64,000 nt of DNA from Chitinophaga sp. SYP-B3965 (GTDB taxonomy: Bacteria; Bacteroidota; Bacteroidia; Chitinophagales; Chitinophagaceae): assembly GCF_009647655.1 (NCBI RefSeq), contig NZ_WJFD01000001.1, forward strand, positions 682,001 to 746,000, in the 5' to 3' direction. Below are positions 1-8,447 of this stretch, in pieces. Every line of letters begins with the position of its first letter. Within the stretch, counting starts at the first letter, position 1. The translations under genes and the position numbers were made by a program. Below the pieces are notes generated by a model, which saw only the letters and a program-made list of their open reading frames with translations, was not told where the DNA came from and ran no database searches.

Positions 1-1
1 G

Positions 2-1972
2 ATCGTACATATAGACGCGAATAACAATGGTTCCATCCCAAGTGGCGGTGCGAATGTATTTGCACCTTCCTGGTCTCCTGATTCCAAATGGATCACTTAC
101 CTGAAGGCAAGCCCCAATGGTTATGATGCCGTGTACCTCTACAGTCTTGATACTGATAAAGCCACACCCATCACAGATGGTATGAGCGATGCAGGTAATC
201 CTACTTTCAGTGCGGATGGGAAATATATTTTCTTCCCTGCCAGCACCAATAGTGGTACGGCCATCAGCGGCCTGCATATGCAAACATATGACCGTAATGT
301 TACCAGCAATATTTATGCTGCCATCCTGGCTAAAAGTACGCCCACCATCTTTACGCCGGAAAGCGATGAAGAAACGGTAAAGGAAGAAAAGAAAGAAGAA
401 AAGAAGGATACCGCAAAAACTGCTGCCAAGCCTGCTGCCCCTGCAGCAACTGCAAGTACTAAAATAGACCTGGACGGCATCGAAAACAGGATCATTGCAC
501 TTCCACTGGGCAGTGGCCAGTACAGAAGTCTGAACGGCCAGGTGAAAGACAAACTGTTCTTCATTTCCGGAGATGAAGTACGTTACTATGATCTGAAAGA
601 ACGCAAGAGCGAAACCTTTACAAAAGCCAATGGTTTTATCATCAGTGCTGATAGTAAAAAGATGTTGCTGTTCGTGAATAACGGATTCAATATTGTAGGT
701 ACGGACCGAAAACCCAATGCCGGAGAAGGGAAAGTAGATGTGTCCAACGTAAGCATGGTCGTAGACCCTGTAGCAGAATGGAAACAGATCTTTGATGAAG
801 TGTATAAGATAGAGAAAGACTTTTTCTATGTGAAGAATATGCATGGTGTGGATTGGGAAGCCAACAAAAAACGTTACGCTGCTCTCTTGCCTTATGTAAG
901 CCATCGTTCAGACCTGAACTACCTGCTGAATGAAATGATGAGTGAGATGGTAGTAGGGCATAACTATGTAGGTGCAGGAGACATGCCAAACGGCCCCACA
1001 GTACCCACCGGTATGCTGGGAGCAGATTTTGAGATCAGTGACAATAAATACCGCATCAAAAAGATCTACAGCACACTCTCCTGGAATCCTGACCTGAAAG
1101 CCCCGCTGTCTGTTCCGGGCCTGAATGTGAAAGAAGGAGAGTACATCCTTGCCGTAAATGGCCGTCCGCTGGATGCAGATATCAGTATCTACAGCCTGCT
1201 GGAAAACACGGTGAACCGCCAGGTGGTATTAACAGTGAATGATAAACCTTCCGACGCCGGTTCCAGAGAAATTACTGTAGAACCTACAGATGCCAACAAA
1301 GAATTTGAATTACGTAAAATAGACTGGATAGAAGGCAACCGCAAAAAAGTAGATCAGCTGAGCAATGGCAAGATCGCTTATGTGTATATGCTGAACACCG
1401 GGCAGGAAGGTTATACTTCCTTCAACCGTTATTATTTTGCGCAGACAGATAAACATGCCTTGCTGCTGGATGAACGTTTCAACGGTGGTGGTTCTGTAGC
1501 GGACTACGTAGTAGATCTGCTGGACAGGAAAGTATTGAGCTACTGGGGTGTTAGGGATGGCAGAAGCTTCACTACGCCAGGTAATGGTATCTACGGCCCC
1601 AAAGCAATGCTGATCAATGAATATGCAGGTTCCGGTGGTGATATGATGCCCTGGATGTTCCGTCAGAAACAACTGGGTAAACTGATCGGTAAACGTACGA
1701 TGGGGATCCTGGTGGGAATAAGCGGATATCCTACATTGATAGATGGTGGATTTGTTACTTCTCCGAGTTTCGGGATCTATGATACAAAAGGTAACTGGAT
1801 CATTGAGAACGAAGGAACGTCTGCTGATATTGATGTGGAACAAACACCTGCTGATATCATTGCAGGCCATGATCCGCAATTGGAAAGAGGTGTGCAGGTA
1901 TTACTGGAAGAGTTGAAAACAAATCCATACAAACCAGTGCCCAAGCCGGCTGACCCGGTGAAGACGAAATAG
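2..1972 (+). CDS. Tricorn-like S41 serine protease, 5' end outside the window
   Basis: The reading frame is open from base 2, so the start codon lies upstream; 656 residues are visible. The beginning reads as WD40/beta-propeller blades (WSPDSKW, FSADGKYIFF), as in tricorn-type peptidases. A Lys/Glu-rich then Ala/Pro-rich linker follows (bases about 358-465), then a second short propeller part, a PDZ-like segment (EGEYILAVNGRPL) and the S41 core. The nucleophile is the serine of YAGSGGD, encoded at 1631-1633. These enzymes degrade oligopeptides; the Bacteroidota members are usually exported, but the signal peptide cannot be seen here. A strong terminator follows directly. The low-complexity linker is the only oddity. 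Confidence 0.88.
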   Translation: MVHIDANNNGSIPSGGANVFAPSWSPDSKWITYLKASPNGYDAVYLYSLDTDKATPITDGMSDAGNPTFSADGKYIFFPASTNSGTAISGLHMQTYDRNVTSNIYAAILAKSTPTIFTPESDEETVKEEKKEEKKDTAKTAAKPAAPAATASTKIDLDGIENRIIALPLGSGQYRSLNGQVKDKLFFISGDEVRYYDLKERKSETFTKANGFIISADSKKMLLFVNNGFNIVGTDRKPNAGEGKVDVSNVSMVVDPVAEWKQIFDEVYKIEKDFFYVKNMHGVDWEANKKRYAALLPYVSHRSDLNYLLNEMMSEMVVGHNYVGAGDMPNGPTVPTGMLGADFEISDNKYRIKKIYSTLSWNPDLKAPLSVPGLNVKEGEYILAVNGRPLDADISIYSLLENTVNRQVVLTVNDKPSDAGSREITVEPTDANKEFELRKIDWIEGNRKKVDQLSNGKIAYVYMLNTGQEGYTSFNRYYFAQTDKHALLLDERFNGGGSVADYVVDLLDRKVLSYWGVRDGRSFTTPGNGIYGPKAMLINEYAGSGGDMMPWMFRQKQLGKLIGKRTMGILVGISGYPTLIDGGFVTSPSFGIYDTKGNWIIENEGTSADIDVEQTPADIIAGHDPQLERGVQVLLEELKTNPYKPVPKPADPVKTK

Positions 1973-1988
1973 TTTTTCTTAGTAATAG

Positions 1989-2024
1989 AAAGTCCGCATC
2001 AAAACGATGCGGACTTTTTTATTT
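1989..2024 (+). terminator. Intrinsic terminator after the tricorn-like protease
   Basis: A perfect 10-bp stem (1991-2000 with 2006-2015) closes an AAAAC loop, is extended by two A-T pairs, and runs into a T-rich tail. It separates the protease gene from the toxin-antitoxin pair. Confidence 0.9.
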
Positions 2025-2152
2025 TGTATGAAATAAGAATTGCTGTAAATTCATTTTAGAATATTGTTTTGTATCCCCCATCTCCACTATTTAATTAACT
2101 CTCGCGAAAAAAAATGTAAAAGGAAAAAGTACGCATTTTGCGTATTTATTGT

Positions 2153-2160
2153 TAACTTTG
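2153..2160 (+). promoter_or_regulatory. Bacteroidota -7 box of higBA
   Basis: TAACTTTG matches the Bacteroidota -7 consensus TAnnTTTG and ends 13 bases before the higB start codon. No TTTG element lies at the expected 19-21 base spacing upstream, so the promoter is supported by one box only. The leader would be very short. Confidence 0.5.
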
Positions 2161-2173
2161 AAAATAGGATACA

Positions 2174-2506
2174 TTGAGAGTACATTTAGTTAAAAAAAGA
2201 ACGATTGAGGATTTTGTAAACGTTTATCCGGGAAGTAGTGCGCCATTTATTGAGTGGCTTTATAGAATTAAACGTGCGAATTGGGAAACACCCTCAGATA
2301 TCCTGAAAGCATTTAATTCAGCCGATCTGTTGGGGAATGGTACGGATAGAGTAGTGTTTAACATTGGAGGAAATAATTACCGGATGATTTGCCGCTATTT
2401 ATTCGGTATAAGTGAGGTTGGGCTTTTTATTTGTTGGATAGGCAGCCATTCGGCTTATAGCAGGTTATGCAATGAAAATAAGCAGTATTATATTAGGAAA
2501 TATTAA
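2174..2506 (+). CDS. higB: HigB-type mRNA interferase toxin
   Basis: This 110-residue protein matches the HigB toxin family of Bacteroidota almost end to end. Conserved stretches are the N-terminal MRVHLVKK, the central NSADLLGNGTDRVVFNIGGN, and the C-terminal FICWIGSHSAY. HigB toxins are RelE-fold ribonucleases that cut mRNA, mostly on the ribosome, and are held inactive by HigA. The start is TTG at 2174, chosen because it gives the conserved N-terminus; no ATG is available. The antitoxin gene begins three bases after the stop, so toxin precedes antitoxin, as is usual for HigBA. The pair is AT-richer than its neighbours, which fits horizontal acquisition. Confidence 0.9.
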   Translation: MRVHLVKKRTIEDFVNVYPGSSAPFIEWLYRIKRANWETPSDILKAFNSADLLGNGTDRVVFNIGGNNYRMICRYLFGISEVGLFICWIGSHSAYSRLCNENKQYYIRKY

Positions 2507-2509
2507 ACA

Positions 2510-3082
2510 ATGCATATGGAACCATTAAAATATAAAGTCATTAAAACAGAGAAGCAGTATTATGAGTATTGCAATTTACTGGAAGAACTTGCTTTTCTTA
2601 AAGATCAATCAGCTCCGCAAAGGGATCTTGTAGAGCTGTTGATCGTTCTTATTGAGAGATATGATGAAGAGCATAATACATTTGAAGAACCTGATCCGGT
2701 GGTAATGTTGCGTTCTTTCATGGAGGATTTCAAAATGAAATCTGTAGATATGGCTAAGATGTTATCTGTCAGCCCCAGCCTTATCTCAGATGTATTAAAC
2801 TACAGAAGAGGTTTCTCCAAAGAAATGATCCGAAAATTATCAGAACGTTTCAAGGTGAATCAAAGCCTTTTCAACCGTCCGTATGCTTTAGTAAAGCCTA
2901 AAGCTAAAAAGGCCACTTCAAAAAAGGCCACCAAATCACCAGCAAAAAAGGCGGCCAAAGCTCCTGCACCAAAGTCTGCTAAACCTAAACCCCCGGCAAA
3001 GAAATCCACCAAACCTCCGACAGACCCTCCCGTCAGAATAAGAGTAACCCGCATAAAAAAATCCACCAAAGCAAAAGCATAA
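2510..3082 (+). CDS. higA: HigA-type antitoxin with a lysine-rich histone-H1-like tail
   Basis: The 190-residue product has the HigA layout: an N-terminal region (about 1-60) and a helix-turn-helix domain (about 62-120; MAKMLSVSPSLISDVLNYRR). It should neutralise HigB and repress the operon. HigA proteins are normally about 110-130 residues. Here residues 129-190 form an added tail made mostly of Lys, Ala, Pro, Ser and Thr, with 20 lysines in 62 residues and repeats such as SPAKKAAKAP and AKKSTKPP, resembling the C-terminal tail of histone H1 and bacterial H1-like proteins. The frame is continuous, with no sign of a frameshift. ATG at 2510 or 2516 could be the start. The tail probably binds nucleic acid; this is inference. 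Confidence 0.85.
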   Translation: MHMEPLKYKVIKTEKQYYEYCNLLEELAFLKDQSAPQRDLVELLIVLIERYDEEHNTFEEPDPVVMLRSFMEDFKMKSVDMAKMLSVSPSLISDVLNYRRGFSKEMIRKLSERFKVNQSLFNRPYALVKPKAKKATSKKATKSPAKKAAKAPAPKSAKPKPPAKKSTKPPTDPPVRIRVTRIKKSTKAKA

Positions 3083-3237
3083 TGCAGCACCAGCAAATCA
3101 CAACAAGGTAATCCCAAACCCACAACATGCCACAACCAAACTCTCCTTCCCCCCAAAAACTGCTGTATGGCCACAGAAAACCGCCCTTTAAAGGTTTTTA
3201 ACTGCATTCACCCGCTTTTTAACGATTTTTGGAGTCA

Positions 3238-4296
3238 ATGAAGAGAGTACTGTTACACGTATTATTCTGGGTAGCTTATACCTTGCAGGATGCACTGATG
3301 GAATACACCTGGACGGCCTCAGCACAGGTAGGTGTGGAGGAAAAAACGCGTTTGCTCATGGCTGTTCACGCAGCTGTAATTGCCACCCTACCCAAATTGC
3401 TCCTAACCTACTACGTGTTATATGCCACTATCCCCCAGGTATTGAAAGGCACCCGGCACATGGGATGGATCGTATGTCAGGCGGCTATTATGTTATGCAT
3501 TACGCTTGTATTGTACCGGCTGGTCTTCAATTATTACCTCTTCTTCGTTATCTACCATAATACGGGCAGCCCACCGCCATTATTCAGGCTTAGCCGCATT
3601 TTACTGGGCGTGATGGACATCGGTTTCGTTACCGCAACCGCAGTAGCCTTTAAGCTGATCAGGATGCAACTGTCCGCCAAGGAGCGGGAAAAGAACCTCG
3701 TGAAAGAAAAGCTGGAAACAGAATTAAAATACCTGCGGAACCAGACCAATCCGCATTTCCTTTTTAATACCCTGAACAACATCTACGCGCTGGCCAGGAA
3801 GAAATCAGACCTCACACCGGAGATCGTTATGAAGTTATCCAAATTGCTGCGTTTCATGTTGTATGAATCCGGGAAGGGGCGCATCACCCTTGCAGAAGAA
3901 ATGAAGATGATGGATGACTACCTGGAGCTGGAGAAGATCCGTTATAACAACCGCCTTAACATCATTTTCAAAAAAGATATTGATAACGAAATATACCCCG
4001 TATCGCCCCTCTTATTATTGCCATTTGTAGAGAACGCGTTTAAACACGGCGTGAGTGAAACCCGCTTCGATTCTTACATACATATTGATATACGGTTACA
4101 CCAGGGTTTGCTTACATTTATCATTGAAAATAATAAAGAGAACGAATCGCAGGGGAGTAAGGATAAGATAGGGCTGGAGAATGTAAGGCGGCAGCTGGAA
4201 CTGATGTATAAGGAACATCAGCTGCTGGTGTTCAATGAACCTGCTGTTTTTAAAGTAGTGCTTACCATTAACCTGGACAGTCATGCAAAAATTTAA
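3238..4296 (+). CDS. LytS/YehU-family sensor histidine kinase
   Basis: The protein is 352 residues long if it starts at ATG 3238; TTG at 3229 would add three residues. About four membrane segments fill residues 1-145. A short charged helix leads into the His_kinase domain with the phospho-acceptor His173 in NPHFLFNTLN, a sequence typical of this family. The ATPase domain carries the N-box LLPFVENAFKHG (about 261-271) and a short G-region (KIGLENVRRQ). There is no separate sensor domain, so the membrane part probably senses the signal. The gene overlaps the following LytTR regulator by 14 bases, so the two form a translationally coupled two-component system. Confidence 0.92.
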   Translation: MKRVLLHVLFWVAYTLQDALMEYTWTASAQVGVEEKTRLLMAVHAAVIATLPKLLLTYYVLYATIPQVLKGTRHMGWIVCQAAIMLCITLVLYRLVFNYYLFFVIYHNTGSPPPLFRLSRILLGVMDIGFVTATAVAFKLIRMQLSAKEREKNLVKEKLETELKYLRNQTNPHFLFNTLNNIYALARKKSDLTPEIVMKLSKLLRFMLYESGKGRITLAEEMKMMDDYLELEKIRYNNRLNIIFKKDIDNEIYPVSPLLLLPFVENAFKHGVSETRFDSYIHIDIRLHQGLLTFIIENNKENESQGSKDKIGLENVRRQLELMYKEHQLLVFNEPAVFKVVLTINLDSHAKI

Positions 4297-4999
4297 TTGC
4301 ATCATCGTGGAAGACGAGCCGCTGGCTGCGGAAGTGCTGAGTGATTATATCCGGCAGGTACCTTTCCTGCAGCTCAGGGGCGTTTGCATGGATGCTATCT
4401 ATGCCATGGAAGTATTGCAGGGAGAGCATATCGACCTCGTATTCCTGGATATTCACCTGCCCAAGCTCAAAGGTCTTGCATTCATTAAAGCGCTGAAAAA
4501 CCCGCCCCAGATCATCATTACCACGGCCTACCAGGAATATGCGCTGGAAGGTTATGAATTGAATGTGGTGGATTACCTGTTGAAGCCTATTGAATTCAGT
4601 CGCTTCCTGATGGCGGTGAATAAGGTGCGCCAGCAGCCGTTACAGCAGCCTGTTGTGCATTTACCCGCAGCGGGTCCTGCAGAGAGGGCTTACCTGTTCT
4701 TTAACGTGAGCAAGAAGAAAGTAAAAGTATACCTGGATGAGATCCTTTACATAGAAAGCCTGAAGGAATATATCGGCATCACCACCCGTAGTAGGACCAT
4801 CCTCACCAAATTCCAGCTGGGTGAGATAGAAGACCTGCTGGCGAGGAATAATTTCCTGCGGATCCACCGGTCATTCATTGTGGCCAAAGATAAGATAGAG
4901 GCATTCACCGCTACAGATATTGAGATCAACGGCAAACCCATTCCCATTGGCAGGAGTTATAAAGAACTGGTACTCCGCATCCTGGATAAAACACCGTAG
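4283..4999 (+). CDS. LytTR-family response regulator
   Basis: This is a 238-residue regulator. The receiver domain (1-115) has the acidic pocket Glu10/Asp11, the phosphorylated Asp56 (LVFLDIHLP), the switch Thr of IITTAY and Lys101. A LytTR DNA-binding domain follows (about 137-235; ILYIESLKEY, FLRIHRSFIV). It is the partner of the overlapping LytS-type kinase. Such regulators bind paired short direct repeats upstream of target genes. The targets cannot be told from this window because the next gene is convergent and housekeeping. Confidence 0.93.
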   Translation: MQKFNCIIVEDEPLAAEVLSDYIRQVPFLQLRGVCMDAIYAMEVLQGEHIDLVFLDIHLPKLKGLAFIKALKNPPQIIITTAYQEYALEGYELNVVDYLLKPIEFSRFLMAVNKVRQQPLQQPVVHLPAAGPAERAYLFFNVSKKKVKVYLDEILYIESLKEYIGITTRSRTILTKFQLGEIEDLLARNNFLRIHRSFIVAKDKIEAFTATDIEINGKPIPIGRSYKELVLRILDKTP

Positions 5000-5354
5000 T
5001 TTCCTCCCTATCAATAACATGTATCTCCCCATGAATGCTGCATAGCAGTAGGAAAGCACTTCTCATAGAATAAGTGAATAGTGTAACGTGTTATACGATA
5101 CATTTATGATTATGCTTATGATAAAAAGGAGCGTTGCGATACAGGCATGTGGATGACACCAAAAGGGTGCCTGGTTGCAGCGCTTCTTTTAAATGCTTTT
5201 TCGTTAAACAGTGAACGGCCATTTGACCTGACAAACCTTTCGGTAAGGGATACACGATGGAAGTTGGCGCGATTTCCCAAGAGGAGTATTAAAGTCGTTG
5301 AAAATTATGTTCGCGCTATTCCCCCCTTGCATTGGTGTATTCCCTGCCGGAAGG
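5000..5354. other. Intergenic stretch without a convincing gene
   Basis: This gap of about 355 bases lies between the LytTR gene and the convergent aspartate kinase gene. The only regular structure I see is an imperfect inverted repeat near 5082-5097 (GTGTAAC and GTTATAC arms around one base). No clear terminator is visible for either flanking gene. A plus-strand ORF of 72 codons from 5147 has no recognisable features and runs into the end of the kinase gene, so it is not called. Confidence 0.5.
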
Positions 5355-6620
5355 TTATTTCATGATCAGCTGAACAGTTTTATCTGAACGTTGCTCCAGC
5401 AATATTTTCCGGCCTTTTGTTAACTCTTCCAGCAGGCCATTCTTGAAATGCCTTACCGTAAGTAGTTCCAGCCCTTCGTTATAGGAGATCTTAAACCCGG
5501 TATGTAATGCTTTGATGAGCAATTCAATCTTCTCAGGGTTGTTATCGATACAGCAGCTGAAGCTGATGGCAGCATTCTGCGTAAGGTTGATCTTCACTTT
5601 CTTATCATGGAAGATCTCGTAGATATCACTGATCTTATCCTCTGTGATAAAGTCGTATGCGCGGGAAGTGATGGTGATCAGTACCTGGTTCTTCTTCAGG
5701 ATGATGAGTGGGGGCAGTTTGCGGCCGTCCGCATCCCCTTTGATCACAGTACCTGGCAGGTCCTTATCCAGGAAACATTTAACGTATAGTGGTATTTGTT
5801 TGTTCTGTAGTGGTTTGATCGTTTTCGGGTGGATCACCTGTGCGCCGTAATAGGCCATTTCGATCACTTCATTGAAACCGATCTCCGGGATGTTGATGGT
5901 ATTGGGGAAGAGTTTGGGATCTGCATTCTTCAGGCCTTCCACATCCTTCCAGATGGTCTGGCTTTCTGCATTCAGGAGGTTGGCAAAAACGGCGGCGGAA
6001 TAATCACTGCCTTCCCGGCCAAGGGTAACGCTTTCGTTCTGGTCTGTACTGCCGATGAAGCCCTGTGCTATTACGAGGTCTACTGCATTGAAGATAGGCA
6101 GTACTTTCTCATTCACCTGCCGTTGCGTTACTTCCCAGTCTATATTGGCTTCCCGGAAGTTATCATCCGTACGGAATACATCCCTTACATCCAGCCATAC
6201 ATTGGTGATGCCCACCTGGTTGAAGTAGGCGCTCACGATGGCGGTGCTCAGCAATTCGCCGAGACCCACTATCTGATCGTAGTAATAGTCGTAGCTCCTG
6301 AGTGGTTTTTCCCCCAGCGTCCATTCTGCTTCCGTGAAGAACTGCTGCAATTGAATGAAGAGGGGATGCTCTTTGGTGCCCAGGAGGCTCTCTGCCACTT
6401 GCAGGTGAAATTGTTCTATGTTGTAAAGCAGCTGAGAAGCTATCTCACGTTTACGCATGTAGAAATTCTTCGCTACATTTTCCAGTTCATTGGTCGTTTT
6501 GCCCATTGCTGAGATCACGATGAGGAGTTTATCTTCCGGATAAGCCTGGAGGATCTTGCCAACCTGTTGTATGCGCTCAATAGTTTCTAAACTTGCGCCG
6601 CCAAATTTGAAAACCTTCAT
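5355..6620 (-). CDS. lysC: Aspartate kinase
   Basis: The 421-residue protein begins MKVFKFGGAS, the KFGG nucleotide-binding motif of aspartokinases, and continues with the amino-acid kinase domain to about residue 290 (VTLGREGSDYSA and WKDVEGL are family motifs). The C-terminal part (about 300-421) is a pair of ACT-like regulatory segments. It phosphorylates L-aspartate in the first step of Lys, Thr, Met and diaminopimelate synthesis. It is monofunctional, with no homoserine dehydrogenase domain. It stands alone, divergent from fbp, with about 145 bases between the starts. Confidence 0.93.
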   Translation of the reverse strand: MKVFKFGGASLETIERIQQVGKILQAYPEDKLLIVISAMGKTTNELENVAKNFYMRKREIASQLLYNIEQFHLQVAESLLGTKEHPLFIQLQQFFTEAEWTLGEKPLRSYDYYYDQIVGLGELLSTAIVSAYFNQVGITNVWLDVRDVFRTDDNFREANIDWEVTQRQVNEKVLPIFNAVDLVIAQGFIGSTDQNESVTLGREGSDYSAAVFANLLNAESQTIWKDVEGLKNADPKLFPNTINIPEIGFNEVIEMAYYGAQVIHPKTIKPLQNKQIPLYVKCFLDKDLPGTVIKGDADGRKLPPLIILKKNQVLITITSRAYDFITEDKISDIYEIFHDKKVKINLTQNAAISFSCCIDNNPEKIELLIKALHTGFKISYNEGLELLTVRHFKNGLLEELTKGRKILLEQRSDKTVQLIMK

Positions 6621-6765
6621 AAGGAGAAACCTGTTCTGTTAAAAAATTGTCTGGCAAAGTACGGCAACTTTAGAATTGTTTAAAAATCTGTTTCCCGAAA
6701 AATGGGAGTTTGCTAAATATTCGTGCTGTTTAGCTTAATTTAGCGCACCCAAACCTAACACGTAT

Positions 6766-7773
6766 ATGAAAATGAACCAACGAGTGCTGACGCTGGATGA
6801 ATTTACCATCCAGGAATTGCGGAACTACCCTGGCGCAACCGGACAACTTTCCGGGCTGTTGCGGGATATAGGGCTGGCCGCCAAACGTGTGAATGTTGAG
6901 GTGAACAAGGCCGGTATCGCTGATATCCTTGGCGAAGCAGGCCGGACCAATGTGCAGGGCGAATCTGTAAAGAAACTGGATGAATTTGCCAATGACCAAC
7001 TGATCAACTCCCTCCGTACCAGCATATACTGCTGTGGTGTGGCTTCTGAAGAGAACGAAGAGTTCATTTCCTTCGACGATGAACTGTCCCGCAACTCCAA
7101 ATACGTAGTGTTAATGGACCCCCTGGATGGTTCCGGTAATATAGACGTGAATGTTTCCATCGGTACCATCTTTTCCGTTTACCGCCGCTTAACCCCCAAT
7201 GGCAGCTCCTGCAACCTGGATGACTTCCTGCAGCCAGGTACCCAGCAGATAGCCGCAGGGTATATCATTTACGGTTCCTCCACCATGCTGGTATATGCTA
7301 CCCGCAGAAGTGTACAGGGCTTTACGCTGGATCCCAGCATAGGCGAATTCTGCCTGAGCCACCCTAACCTGAAGGTGCCCGAAGAAAGCGATATCTTTTC
7401 CATTAACGTAGGATACTACCACCTGTATGAGAAAAAAGTACAGCTGGCTATCGACCATTTCATGGCCAAAGATGCTACTGAAAAGGTGTACCGTCACCGT
7501 TTCATCGGTTGCATGGTCTCCGAGATCCATAGAACGCTGATCCAGGGAGGTATTTTTATGTACCCGGCCTTTGGCAAATATGCACAAGGACGTTTGCGGC
7601 TCTGTTATGAGTGTAATCCCATGTCTTTCCTGATGGAAAAGGCGGGTGGACTATCCTTTTCAGACGGGCATCAGCGGTTACTGGAGATCAAGCCGGAGCA
7701 GCTGCACCAGCGGATCCCCATCTTTATAGGGTCTAAAAAGCTTATCGAGGAAGTGCTGCCTATTATCCGTTAA
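6766..7773 (+). CDS. fbp: Class I fructose-1,6-bisphosphatase
   Basis: The protein is 335 residues, the normal length for class I FBPase. The metal and phosphate site DPLDGS is at residues 118-123, preceded by the acidic metal-binding segment ASEENEEF (93-100). The AMP-site-like N-terminus and the C-terminal GGLSFSDG segment are also present. It hydrolyses fructose 1,6-bisphosphate to fructose 6-phosphate in gluconeogenesis, in the cytoplasm. The start at ATG 6766 is followed two codons later by a second ATG, and either could be used. Monocistronic. Confidence 0.95.
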   Translation: MKMNQRVLTLDEFTIQELRNYPGATGQLSGLLRDIGLAAKRVNVEVNKAGIADILGEAGRTNVQGESVKKLDEFANDQLINSLRTSIYCCGVASEENEEFISFDDELSRNSKYVVLMDPLDGSGNIDVNVSIGTIFSVYRRLTPNGSSCNLDDFLQPGTQQIAAGYIIYGSSTMLVYATRRSVQGFTLDPSIGEFCLSHPNLKVPEESDIFSINVGYYHLYEKKVQLAIDHFMAKDATEKVYRHRFIGCMVSEIHRTLIQGGIFMYPAFGKYAQGRLRLCYECNPMSFLMEKAGGLSFSDGHQRLLEIKPEQLHQRIPIFIGSKKLIEEVLPIIR

Positions 7774-7797
7774 AAACTTTTGGCGCGATATTGGATC

Positions 7798-7818
7798 AAA
7801 CAATTTTACAGATTGTTT
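7798..7818. repeat. Inverted repeat between fbp and the CAP gene
   Basis: AAACAAT and ATTGTTT arms are separated by seven bases. The stem is AT-only and the T-rich run after it is short, so it could be a weak terminator of fbp or an operator just ahead of the CAP gene at 7837. Confidence 0.35.
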
Positions 7819-7836
7819 AATCGTTTATAGAAAACT

Positions 7837-8370
7837 ATGTTGAACCAGCATTTTTTTAAGATCCTCATTTTATCTGCTGCCGTGATCGTTGCCACACAGG
7901 CAAGCGCCTGCAGCAAATCAGTTTCCGGGAATACTTCTTCCTCCAGTTCCGGTTCAGTAAGGAACAGCGGTGATGAAGAACAAGACATCCTGTTCTATGT
8001 GAACAAATTTCGTAAGTCGAAAGGTCTGGCCCCTTTATCCCTGAGCGAAACACTGAGCGTGGAAGCCCGCGGGCACAGTAAATCTATGGCCAACGGCCGC
8101 ACCGGCTTTGGTCATGATGGCTTTGAACAACGTATAGACGGCATTTCTAAAAAACTGGGGCGTGTAAGCGCTGCGGCAGAGAATGTTGCTTACGGTAATT
8201 TAAGCGCAGAGGCTGTAGTAGATGGCTGGATCAAAAGTCCCGGCCACCGGAAGAACATGTTGGGAGATTTTAACCTTATTGGCATTGGTACCGCAAAGGG
8301 CAAAGGCAATATCGTATACTTCACACAGATCTTCATCAGCAAACCCTCCGATAAAACGGCTTCAAAATAA
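7837..8370 (+). CDS. CAP/SCP-domain lipoprotein (YkwD-like)
   Basis: The 177-residue protein has a signal sequence ending in the lipobox-like QASAC (Cys25), then a Ser-rich linker (about 28-46), then a CAP domain (about 50-170). The motifs HSKSMANGRTGFGHDGF, AAENVAYGN and WIKSPGHRKNML carry the conserved His and Glu cavity residues of bacterial CAP proteins. It should be anchored in the outer membrane or periplasm. CAP proteins have no single known activity. It is flanked by its own terminator. Confidence 0.88.
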   Translation: MLNQHFFKILILSAAVIVATQASACSKSVSGNTSSSSSGSVRNSGDEEQDILFYVNKFRKSKGLAPLSLSETLSVEARGHSKSMANGRTGFGHDGFEQRIDGISKKLGRVSAAAENVAYGNLSAEAVVDGWIKSPGHRKNMLGDFNLIGIGTAKGKGNIVYFTQIFISKPSDKTASK

Positions 8371-8398
8371 CAGCTTACTAACTATTTATTCAGGCAGG

Positions 8399-8431
8399 AG
8401 AGACGCATGTAATTGCGTCTCTTCGCTTTTT
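8399..8431 (+). terminator. Intrinsic terminator after the CAP gene
   Basis: A perfect 9-bp stem (AGAGACGCA with TGCGTCTCT) has a 6-base loop and is followed by TTCGCTTTTTAT. Confidence 0.85.
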
Positions 8432-8447
8432 ATAGTAAATTGGCGGC

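Noticed and set aside
2860..3207. Minus-strand ORF opposite the HigA tail coding for a very hydrophobic peptide
   Set aside because: The hydrophobic character is simply the reverse reading of a Lys/Ala/Pro-rich coding region. No independent evidence supports it.
5147..5365. Plus-strand ORF of 72 codons between the LytTR regulator and aspartate kinase genes
   Set aside because: It has no family motif or convincing start signal and runs into the end of the aspartate kinase gene. It is more likely chance.
5829..6512. Long plus-strand ORF of 227 codons
   Set aside because: It lies entirely opposite the aspartate kinase gene, whose protein is clearly conserved.
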